A stretch of 64,000 bases of DNA, taken from positions 62,001 to 126,000 of the forward strand of contig NZ_JBEYUH010000005.1 in NCBI RefSeq assembly GCF_040643435.1, read 5' to 3'. The notes under the pieces are model-generated. The model made no database searches. It was not told the origin of the DNA and saw only the letters and a list, made by a program, of their open reading frames with translations. A program made the translations under genes and the position numbers. Position 1 is the first letter of the stretch. The number at the start of each line of letters is the position of its first letter. Below, piece by piece: positions 57,214 to 64,000 of this stretch. The stretch is from Rhodococcus sp040643435 (GTDB taxonomy: Bacteria; Actinomycetota; Actinomycetes; Mycobacteriales; Mycobacteriaceae).

Positions 57214-58107
57214 CTACCGTTTCTCCTCGGGCTCGCCGCGGCTTCCGGATTCATCCGAGCGACTCCACGTCTCCGCCACCCGCGCCCGGCCACGTTCGAA
57301 CGCGTCGCCGAGAGCGCCTCCGACCGCCTTGAGCGGACTGTTTATGGAGTCCAGAGCCTCGGCGACCACCGGATCCTCGTCGTCGAGCCATCCGGCCTCG
57401 TCGGCACGGCACGCCCACCGGAAATCGTCGAAGTCCTGTCGCAGCCCCGTGAGCACCTTCGTCGTACGCCCCGAGGACAGTCGGCGGACGACCTCGATCG
57501 GGGTGCCCTCCGCGAACCGGGCGAGCGCGGTTCTGGCGCGGCGCAGCAACGACGCGTCCTGTGTGAAGTGTTCGGCGAGGACCTCCCGGGCCGACGCCAG
57601 CGCGTCGTTCATCTCGTCGTCGCGTGCCCGCGCCAGGTGCAGGCGATGCCACAGGAACAGACAGTCCTCGACGATCACGAGCAACTGCAGCGTCTCTCCG
57701 AGCGCCTCTTCGACGGCGACCTTCTGCAGCAGTTCGACATGCTCCCCCACCGTCGCGTCGAGCCCCAGATCGTCGAGCGACGACGAGACGTGGTCGCGAA
57801 GGCGCGTCACCGTCCGGGCGAAGACCGGCCCCGACCCGGATATCGGCGACCAGTCCCGGTCGGGTAGTCCGCCGGTGTGCTCGACGATAGACACTGCCCT
57901 GGTCAGGTCGTTGTGGGTCGCGACGATGTCGCCGGCCCGGGGTGCGCCGGCGAGGTCGAGCACCCGGTCGACCGTCCCGGGTGCCGCATCGTCGCCTTCG
58001 AGCCGCACGATCGCGGCCTCCACCGAAGCGATGGCTCCCTGCAACGCCTCGAGGACCGATTCGGGTGCGGTGGAGACTGCGGCGGCGGTTTTCGGAGTGT
58101 CGGCCAT
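57214..58107 (-). CDS. Conserved hypothetical protein
   Basis: A 297-residue, mostly alpha-helical, acidic soluble protein. It has no signal peptide, membrane helix or known motif. Visible features include a SLDDLGLDATVGEHVELLQK segment near residue 110 and a DCLFLWHRLHLARARDDEM segment near 148. Coding bias and the ribosome site are sound. It is transcribed in the same direction as, and 58 bases after, the 698-residue protein gene, and the LysR gene starts four bases after it, so the three could share a transcript. Confidence 0.75.
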   Translation of the reverse strand: MADTPKTAAAVSTAPESVLEALQGAIASVEAAIVRLEGDDAAPGTVDRVLDLAGAPRAGDIVATHNDLTRAVSIVEHTGGLPDRDWSPISGSGPVFARTVTRLRDHVSSSLDDLGLDATVGEHVELLQKVAVEEALGETLQLLVIVEDCLFLWHRLHLARARDDEMNDALASAREVLAEHFTQDASLLRRARTALARFAEGTPIEVVRRLSSGRTTKVLTGLRQDFDDFRWACRADEAGWLDDEDPVVAEALDSINSPLKAVGGALGDAFERGRARVAETWSRSDESGSRGEPEEKR

Positions 58108-58165
58108 TCCCCAATCGTGCTACGTCCGAGAGCCGGATGCATCTGCGTCCCGGCAGTCGGCCGGC

Positions 58166-60262
58166 TCAATTCGGAACGCGAACCCACGCCTGTTCGAGCA
58201 GCGCCACGACTTCGGGCTCCCGGCGTCCCCGGTATGCCGACAGGATCCGCCGCGGTCTGGACTCCCCCTCGATGCCGAGCGCCGACGCGAGCGCTGCTGC
58301 GATCCGTTCCTCGGGCACGGTCTCCGGTTCCGTGTGGCCGATGAGCGAGAGCGCCTTGCGCAACGGTTCGGCGTTGTCGGCGACCGTGCGCAGGGGCAGG
58401 ACGTCGAAACGGCCGTCGGCGCGGACCTCGAGCAGCAGCTCGTTGTCCTCCTCTACGCCGATGTCCTCGAGGAACCGGCGGATCGAGGACAGGCGCGGCA
58501 CCGGTCCTGTCCACCTCAGGGTCTGTCCGCCCAGCCGGGAAGGGAGCACCACGTGCCCGCCCGGCGCACATCCGGCGAGGCCGGCGACCGCAGACGGCAC
58601 CGTGAACTCCGCGCCTCGGAGATGGTCGCGGGTCACCGGAAGCCGCAGACGCCAGGCGTCACCCAAGCGGTACAGGCGACGGGTACGTTCCGGTACGGCG
58701 ATCGGTACGTGCGAACGCGCGCGACGCCGCACGCGACCGTCCGCGATCTCGAAATCTCCTCCGGCAGCGAAGGTTCGGGCCGAGCCCTCGGATATGCCGA
58801 ATCTTTCGACGAGCGCGTCGGCCACCACATCCGGATCGACACCTCCCTCGCGGCCGTCGACCAGTCGCGCTATGCGATTACGGATGGCCGAGACGACATC
58901 GGTCTCCCACTCGGCCAGCGACCATTGTTCACCGTCGGACGAGAAGCGCTCGTCGTCGGCGAGTTCGGAGACGAGTGTGTGGACGTCGGCGTTGACACCC
59001 ATCCGGGCGACGAGCGTGTCGGCCGTCATCGGGTCGCCGAGCACCTCGAGGACCTGAGCGGCGCGACCCGCGAGCCCATCCGGCTGTGACAGCAGGCGCC
59101 CCTCGAAGGTCGTCGTTCCGCAGTATCGGGTCCACGCCTCGAACTCCCCGTCGGGGAGCGACCACACCGCCTCGACGGCTGCCGGTTCGACCACACCGTT
59201 GGGCGATTCGAACTCCGAGAGCAGCGCGCGCGTTTGTTTCTCGGCGTCGGCCAGGTCGGGTACCGCTATCCACCCGTCCGCCACCTCGAAGCGATCGTCC
59301 AGTCGATGCAGCACGCGCCACAAGGGCACGTCCAAGCCCGGGACCGTCCTGGTCAGCACCGGATGGGCACGCACGATCCGGTCGAATGCCGCCACCGGGC
59401 GCACATCGACGCGCAGCGCTGCAAGCAGATCGCCCACGGCCGTCCCGAAGGGGAAGGTCGACGGAGCGGCCGAGTCGTCGACATCGTCGTGCACGCGACG
59501 CCGCAGTTCCTCACGCTCCGAATCGGGCAGGCTCTGCAGATACTCGGCGAGTTCGGCAATCGGGTCGGATGGTGCCGCCACAGGTAGATCGCGTGCGGTG
59601 AGGGCTCGTAACCTGGCTGCTGCGTCCTGGATCTCCTCCGGCGCGCCGTCGCCGATGTCGGTCGGGAGCAGCGGGACGTCGTCCCGTCCACACACCCGCT
59701 GCCAACGCGCCAATACGGCGAGATCCTCGAGCAACAGCGCCGCGGCCGGCACCCGCGGGGCGCGCGGATCGGCTTCCAGAGTGCCGGGCTCCCGGAGCAC
59801 CGTCGCGACGAGCGCGGCGCAGACGATCTCCTCCACGGCCTCGCGGTCGGCTCCACGGACTCCGAGGAGATCGGCCGGACTACGGCTGAACAATTCCGCC
59901 GTCGTGGGTGCGTGCGGAAGACGAGTGACCAGCGTCGCCGCTGCCGGCCCGAGGTCGAGTGCGGCCACAGGCACCTCGTCCTCACGCAGCAGACCGTCCG
60001 CGAACCGCAGCTCCGGATGGTCGGCGACGTAGAGATGGGCCAGTTCGGCGCACAGTTCCGGTATCTCGGCATGCCCGGCCGTCTCGGCAGGCGACTCGAT
60101 CTCCCACCATCGAGGGCTCGAGACCAGCGCTCCGAGGGCGACCGCGCGCGCCGAACCGTACCGGTCGAGCCACGGCATCAGATCCAGCCAACGGCGGCTG
60201 TCGAGTTCGTCCACCGACAAGGCGCGAGACCACAGCGACACTGACCGTTGCTCCTCTTCCAC
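58166..60262 (-). CDS. Large conserved hypothetical protein (helicase-associated-like)
   Basis: A 698-residue soluble protein. It shows no Walker or nuclease motif. The first half is helical and Ala/Leu-rich. A possible winged-helix lies near residues 455-530 (DVVSAIRNRIARLVDGREGG and the following VDPDVVADALVERFGI). The C-terminal 100 residues contain LRWTGPVPRLSSIRRFLEDIG and a LLLEVRADGRFDVLPLRTV segment, reminiscent of the XPB/WYL-associated proteins of actinobacteria, but I cannot assign a family. A role with a helicase or DNA repair is speculative. Confidence 0.72.
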   Translation of the reverse strand: MEEEQRSVSLWSRALSVDELDSRRWLDLMPWLDRYGSARAVALGALVSSPRWWEIESPAETAGHAEIPELCAELAHLYVADHPELRFADGLLREDEVPVAALDLGPAAATLVTRLPHAPTTAELFSRSPADLLGVRGADREAVEEIVCAALVATVLREPGTLEADPRAPRVPAAALLLEDLAVLARWQRVCGRDDVPLLPTDIGDGAPEEIQDAAARLRALTARDLPVAAPSDPIAELAEYLQSLPDSEREELRRRVHDDVDDSAAPSTFPFGTAVGDLLAALRVDVRPVAAFDRIVRAHPVLTRTVPGLDVPLWRVLHRLDDRFEVADGWIAVPDLADAEKQTRALLSEFESPNGVVEPAAVEAVWSLPDGEFEAWTRYCGTTTFEGRLLSQPDGLAGRAAQVLEVLGDPMTADTLVARMGVNADVHTLVSELADDERFSSDGEQWSLAEWETDVVSAIRNRIARLVDGREGGVDPDVVADALVERFGISEGSARTFAAGGDFEIADGRVRRRARSHVPIAVPERTRRLYRLGDAWRLRLPVTRDHLRGAEFTVPSAVAGLAGCAPGGHVVLPSRLGGQTLRWTGPVPRLSSIRRFLEDIGVEEDNELLLEVRADGRFDVLPLRTVADNAEPLRKALSLIGHTEPETVPEERIAAALASALGIEGESRPRRILSAYRGRREPEVVALLEQAWVRVPN

Positions 60263-60387
60263 GCCCGGCGGGAGGCCCGCGGGCCCCCTTCTCCGGCTTC
60301 GACGCCGCGCTCGTGAAGCGCGTGCGCGCGAGGCGCCTCGACTCGGACGCCGGTTCTCACCCTACAGTCCGAGTGCGCGACCGCCGG

Positions 60388-60585
60388 TCAGGTCAGGGCG
60401 ACGTCGGAGTCCGATTCGTCGTGCGCTTCCGGTCGCAGGCGCAGCAGCACGAGGCCCGTCACCGACGCGACGATCAGCGAGGCCACCACCCCGTTGACGT
60501 GCAGCGTCCAGAGGGCGATCACCGCCCCGGCGAGTCCCCCCAGCAGAGCGATCCAGAGCAGTACTTTTCCCAGGACCGAAGCCAT
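60388..60585 (-). CDS. Small two-helix membrane protein
   Basis: A 65-residue protein with two hydrophobic helices (about residues 4-24 and 30-49) and an acidic C-terminal tail. The first helix carries LLWIALLGGLAGAVIAL. It has a GGAAGGTGCGG ribosome-binding region upstream and good coding bias. Actinobacterial small membrane proteins of this layout are common and of unknown role. Confidence 0.7.
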   Translation of the reverse strand: MASVLGKVLLWIALLGGLAGAVIALWTLHVNGVVASLIVASVTGLVLLRLRPEAHDESDSDVALT

Positions 60586-60781
60586 TTCTCCGCACCTTCC
60601 GGCAAGTCACGATTCGAACGGTGAGGATAGTGTCATCTGTCACAGATATCGGGAAAGCCCTGCGGTGTGTCGACCGATCGTGTGCGCATGGTGACCGGGG
60701 CATACTGGTGCGGTTCGTGCCGGTCGGCCGGGCCGGGAACGACCGGGACGCGGGAAGTGACAGAACCGGGGAGGCGGAGAA

Positions 60782-61720
60782 GTGACAGGACCGAGTGACG
60801 GAGCACCCACGGATGTGGTCCTGCGGGACGTGACGCTGCGCGACGGCTTGCAGCTCACCGGCAAGCTGTTGCCCACCGAGCGCAAGGTGCAGATCGTCCG
60901 CAGTCTGCTCGCGGCCGGGGTACCCGAACTCGAGATCGGATCCCTGGCCCGCGCCGATCTCGTGCCGCCGATGGCGAACACCCTCGACCTCGTCGGGGCA
61001 CTGACCGAGGAAGAACTCGACCGGTGCTGGATCTGGGTCGCCACCCCGCGACACGTGGAGAAGGCGATCGCGGCCGGGGCCCGTCGGTTCCAGTACTGCT
61101 TCTCGGTGTCGGACGCCCACAACCGCGCCAATATCGGCCGCGACACCGAGGACAGCATCGCTGCAATGCCCTCGGCAATCGAACGCGCCCACGCCGTCGG
61201 CGGCAGTATCCAGTTGTGTCTGGCCACGGCGTTCACATGCCCGTTCGACGGACCGGTCGACCCCGACCGGGTGGTGGAGATCGCGTGCGACCCTCGCACC
61301 GAGGGAGCCGCCGACATCGTCGTCGCCGACACCCTGGGGCAGGCCGTGCCCGGGCAGGTGTCCTCGCTGGTCGCGCGACTGGCCGCCGAGTCGCCGGGCC
61401 GGCGGATCGTCTACCACGGGCACGACACCTGGGGCCTGGGTGTCGCCAACAGCCTCGCCGCGATCGATGCCGGGGCCACCGTCGTCGACGGCGCGCTCGC
61501 CGGTCTCGGTGGATGTCCGTTCGCGCCGGGCGCGAGCGGCAACACCGCGAGCGAAGATCTGTTGTTCGCGACCCGTCCGTCGTGGCTCGACCCCGACGTC
61601 TTCGGCGCCCTGGTCCGCCTCGGCGAGGACATCGTCGCCGAACTGGGCGAACCGAACCGGTCGCGTGCGCGCCAGGGCGCGCGCTCCGAAGCCGAAGCCT
61701 TCGAATGGGTGCTTCGATGA
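60782..61720 (+). CDS. HMG-CoA lyase-like enzyme (DRE-TIM superfamily)
   Basis: A 312-residue TIM-barrel lyase. The DRE signature RDVTLRDGLQ is near residue 15, a PELEIGSLA segment near residue 48, the metal-binding H-x-H is in YHGHDTWG near 205, and the GLGGCPFAPGASGN segment with the catalytic Cys near 240. These are features of hydroxymethylglutaryl-CoA lyases, which release acetyl-CoA from HMG-CoA in leucine breakdown; substrate assignment is tentative because the family also includes other aldol-type lyases. It starts with GTG and ends with an ATGA overlap into glycerate kinase, so the pair is coupled. Confidence 0.85.
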   Translation: MTGPSDGAPTDVVLRDVTLRDGLQLTGKLLPTERKVQIVRSLLAAGVPELEIGSLARADLVPPMANTLDLVGALTEEELDRCWIWVATPRHVEKAIAAGARRFQYCFSVSDAHNRANIGRDTEDSIAAMPSAIERAHAVGGSIQLCLATAFTCPFDGPVDPDRVVEIACDPRTEGAADIVVADTLGQAVPGQVSSLVARLAAESPGRRIVYHGHDTWGLGVANSLAAIDAGATVVDGALAGLGGCPFAPGASGNTASEDLLFATRPSWLDPDVFGALVRLGEDIVAELGEPNRSRARQGARSEAEAFEWVLR

Positions 61721-62676
61721 CACGGATCCTGATCGCCCCGGACAGTTTCAAGGGCACCTACACCGCCGCCGAGGTCGCCGACGCGATCGCGTCCGGTGCC
61801 GAGAGCGTCGGGCACACCGCCGTCCGGATGCCCGTCGCAGACGGCGGCGAGGGAACACTCGAGGCGCTTACCGCACCCCTCGGTCTCGACCTCATCGACG
61901 TCGACGCCGTGAATCCGTGGCGCGCACCGTGTCGCGGATTGCTCGGCATGTCGCCGGACGGAACGGCAGTCGTCGAACTCGCGACCGCGAGCGGCATCAC
62001 CACCCCGCACGACGGTCCCCGTGACGCCGTGGCGGCCGACACCTACGGCACCGGCATGGTCATGGCGGAAGCCGTCCGACGCGGCGCACGCCACATCGTC
62101 GTCGCCGCCGGCGGATCTGCGACGACCGACGGCGGTGCCGGCGCGATCGCCGCGATCGAGGAGCGTGGAGGGCTCGGCGGCGCGCGGGTCACCGTACTCT
62201 CGGACGTCACGACCCGATACACCGATGCGGCACGGATCTTCGGTCCGCAGAAGGGCGCCGATCCCGCTGCCGTCGAACTGCTCACACGACGCCTCGAAGC
62301 GACGGCCCTGTCGCTGCCGCGCGATCCGCGGGAAGTCGATGGCACGGGTGCGGCCGGTGGTTTCTCCGGTGGCATGTGGTCGGTCTTCGGCGCCGAACTA
62401 TGCTCGGGTGCCGACTTCGTGCTCGACGCAGTGGGTTTCGACGACGCCGTGCGAAGCGCCGATCTCGTCGTCGTCGGCGAAGGACGACTCGACGGCCAGT
62501 CGCGGGCGGGCAAGATCGTCTCGGTGATCCTCGCGCGAACCGGCGACTTACCGGTGGTCGCGGTGGTGGGTTCGGTCGGCGACGATCTCGGCGACTACCG
62601 GACCCGGTTCGCGGACGTCGTCGTGGCCTCCGATGCTGCGGCCCTGTTTCGCGCGGGACGCGAACTGCGGCCCTGA
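61717..62676 (+). CDS. Glycerate 2-kinase
   Basis: A 319-residue GarK/GlxK-type kinase. Family hallmarks are APDSFKGTYTA at residues 6-16, the PVADGGEGT block near 41, the GTGMVMAEAV segment near 113, GGSATTDGGAGA near 132 and GEGRLDGQS near 256. It phosphorylates D-glycerate to 2-phosphoglycerate. Its ATG overlaps the stop codon of the lyase gene. The 3' end lies in a short imperfect tandem duplication. Confidence 0.93.
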   Translation: MTRILIAPDSFKGTYTAAEVADAIASGAESVGHTAVRMPVADGGEGTLEALTAPLGLDLIDVDAVNPWRAPCRGLLGMSPDGTAVVELATASGITTPHDGPRDAVAADTYGTGMVMAEAVRRGARHIVVAAGGSATTDGGAGAIAAIEERGGLGGARVTVLSDVTTRYTDAARIFGPQKGADPAAVELLTRRLEATALSLPRDPREVDGTGAAGGFSGGMWSVFGAELCSGADFVLDAVGFDDAVRSADLVVVGEGRLDGQSRAGKIVSVILARTGDLPVVAVVGSVGDDLGDYRTRFADVVVASDAAALFRAGRELRP

Positions 62677-62705
62677 TTCGCGCGCGGCGCGAACTGCGAG
62701 CCTGA
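62648..62705. repeat. Imperfect 29-base tandem duplication across a stop codon
   Basis: Bases 62648-62676 and 62677-62705 match at 25 of 29 positions. The first copy encodes the last codons of glycerate kinase and its TGA; the second copy repeats the same codons and TGA downstream. Confidence 0.7.
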
Positions 62706-62730
62706 ATCGCGGCGACCTGCCCGGTCGTAC

Positions 62731-63738
62731 TTACGGCGCCGTGGGCGGTGAACTGCCGCAGGGCGGCGCGGCGGGCGTCGTCTCGGGCGACGGCACCGAC
62801 CCGGGAGCCGGATCGGATGCGCGAGCCGGCCATGAGGCGGGCCTGGCTTCGGAACACGGGTCCGCGGCGCGTGGGCGGTCGGGTTGTGGCACCGGGGACG
62901 GTGGTGGCGCGACCGCGGTCTGCACCCCGGGTGCGGATCGCTCCGCTTGCGCACCGCTGCCGACCGCGACTGCCAACCCCCCGCCCAGCAGCGCGACGAG
63001 CGCGACGAGTGCGGCGAGCAGGGCGGTTCCGCGATGCCGGCCGGCAGGTGCGGCAGCGATCGCCGGAGCACGACGGTCGGCGGCGACGAGCGCCGCGCCG
63101 GTCGCACGATGCCAGGGCACACCGTGCGGAGTCACGAAGGGGACGCCGAGGACGGTCGAGAGTTCTCGCGCCGGACCGGCGTCTAGCGGGCGCAGATCGA
63201 GGAAGACCACGGCATCGGGCGAGACTCCGGCGCGGGCGATCGCCTCGTCCATCGCTTCGGGCAGAGACTGTGTGTGAGGACCGAATTCGTCACCGTCGGG
63301 GCTGACCGTGGAGAGCACCTCGCGGGAGGGAACGTCGACGATGGATGCCGATTCCACTCCGAAGGTGCGTGTGTGCAAGGCAAGCACGAGAAGGTCCGCC
63401 AGTTCGGGCGCACCGGCGAGGAACGCCAGGCGCGCGTCGTCGAGCAGGACCGATTCCACGTCGATACCGAGGACGGCCCGGACGGCTTCGGTGACCGGCC
63501 CCGCGTCCTCGTCGTTCTCCGGACCTGTCACCACGGCTGCTGCGGAGAGGGTCAACGACGCCGCGGCGGCCCGTTCCGACATGGCGGCGGCAGCAGCGGC
63601 GGCGACCTCGGCAGGCGTGTCACCCGGAGCGCCGAAACCCCGCTGGGAGTCGAACGGGCCGAGATTCGGCACGTCGGCGTCCACGAGGACCGCACACACC
63701 TCCCCGTCGTCGACGGAGATGCCGAGCATCGGGCGCAT
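62731..63738 (-). CDS. Actinobacterial membrane protein with Ala/Pro-rich C-terminus
   Basis: A 335-residue protein. The N-terminal 200 residues look like a soluble ASKHA-like or DUF domain beginning LGISVDDGEVCAVLVDADV, with a VVFLDLRPLDAG strand near 170. One membrane helix follows near residue 255-275 (TALLAALVALVALLGGGLAV), and the tail is rich in Pro, Ala and Ser. This layout is familiar among mycobacterial and rhodococcal surface proteins of unknown role. The ATG at 63738 is chosen because GGAGGA lies seven bases upstream; longer frames overlap poorly coding sequence. Confidence 0.75.
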   Translation of the reverse strand: MRPMLGISVDDGEVCAVLVDADVPNLGPFDSQRGFGAPGDTPAEVAAAAAAAMSERAAAASLTLSAAAVVTGPENDEDAGPVTEAVRAVLGIDVESVLLDDARLAFLAGAPELADLLVLALHTRTFGVESASIVDVPSREVLSTVSPDGDEFGPHTQSLPEAMDEAIARAGVSPDAVVFLDLRPLDAGPARELSTVLGVPFVTPHGVPWHRATGAALVAADRRAPAIAAAPAGRHRGTALLAALVALVALLGGGLAVAVGSGAQAERSAPGVQTAVAPPPSPVPQPDRPRAADPCSEARPASWPARASDPAPGSVPSPETTPAAPPCGSSPPTAP

Positions 63739-63820
63739 CTGTTCGTCCTCCACGGCCACCTGCGCGAATAGCGGCGGCCGGTGCGGCCGTCGCCCGGACG
63801 AGCCTAACCGACACGGTCGC

Positions 63821-64000
63821 TCACTCGCGGTAACAACCGACGGTGAGTCCGACGGTCGCGGCGACGTAGCTGCCGAAGGTGATGTACGAACCGTCGGCCG
63901 CGAACATCCGGAGGGCGAAGCCGGTGTCGGGAGGAAGCACGTACCGGCCGTGGAAGCCGGCTCGGGCCGCCGTGTTCTCGAACACCGTGGCGGCACGGTC
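63821..64000 (-). CDS. C-terminal end of an unknown protein, cut by right edge
   Basis: The last 59 codons of a gene that continues past the window. The readable tail contains FENTAARAGFHGRYVLPPDTG and GSYITFGSYVAATVGLTVG. I recognise no family. Support is the open frame, codon bias and the location upstream of the Ala/Pro-rich membrane protein gene on the same strand. Confidence 0.5.
   Translation of the reverse strand, partial: DRAATVFENTAARAGFHGRYVLPPDTGFALRMFAADGSYITFGSYVAATVGLTVGCYRE

Noticed and set aside
60635..60647. ATCTGT-C-ACAGAT repeat upstream of the small membrane protein gene
   Set aside because: Too short and isolated to call an operator; noted as possible only.

Overview
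The window is chromosomal DNA of a high-GC actinobacterium of the Mycobacteriales, most likely Rhodococcus or a close relative. Evidence: a near-perfect homologue of the mycobacterial cAMP phosphodiesterase Rv0805, an EthA/MymA-type Baeyer-Villiger monooxygenase, a FadD17-like acyl-CoA ligase, a mycothiol-type maleylpyruvate isomerase, frequent GTG starts and tightly coupled operons. No tRNA, rRNA, insertion sequence, phage gene or CRISPR array was seen. Both ends cut through genes.

Layout. 0-1.4 kb: a short-chain dehydrogenase and an FMN monooxygenase (cut by the left edge) behind a TPP riboswitch whose Shine-Dalgarno sequence is buried in a hairpin. 1.6-8.5 kb: Stealth-type sugar-phosphate transferase, cAMP phosphodiesterase, a MarR/hydrolase divergent pair with a perfect operator palindrome, a secreted lipase, a small exported protein and an AbiEi-like protein. 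8.5-16.2 kb: a six-gene, mostly overlapping minus-strand operon with two DUF1989 (urea-carboxylase-associated) proteins, a urea-carboxylase-like protein lacking biotin carboxylase and biotin carrier domains, an unknown 255-residue protein, a 2-oxoglutarate/Fe(II)-type oxygenase and a sodium:solute symporter, opposite a TetR regulator. This is the best candidate for an undescribed pathway. 16-24 kb: Baeyer-Villiger monooxygenase, cytochrome oxidase subunit I, and an FMO-hydrolase-acyl-CoA ligase cassette. 24-28 kb: a block of poorly known genes around an orphan ParA ATPase.

28.6-38.1 kb: a 1,829-residue single-chain acyl-CoA carboxylase, an alpha/beta-hydrolase pseudogene, a FabG/PhaB-type reductase and a KAS III enzyme fused to a large unknown N-terminal domain. 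Together these could make malonyl-CoA, acetoacetyl-CoA and 3-hydroxybutyryl-CoA. 38.2-44.3 kb: a complete 3-hydroxybenzoate/gentisate catabolic set: transporter, 3-hydroxybenzoate 6-hydroxylase, gentisate dioxygenase, maleylpyruvate isomerase, fumarylpyruvate hydrolase and an IclR regulator. 44.4-52.8 kb: LuxR regulator with glycosyltransferase, SRPBCC protein, exported protein, 2-hydroxyglutarate oxidase, NAD(P)-binding protein, small membrane protein and a NarL-type two-component system. 52.9-57.2 kb: a second aromatic hydroxylase with an MFS transporter and a LysR regulator. 57.2-64 kb: conserved hypothetical proteins, an HMG-CoA-lyase-like enzyme coupled to glycerate kinase, and an actinobacterial Ala/Pro-rich membrane protein.

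Functions are inferred by reading motifs in the translated sequence; no database search was run.
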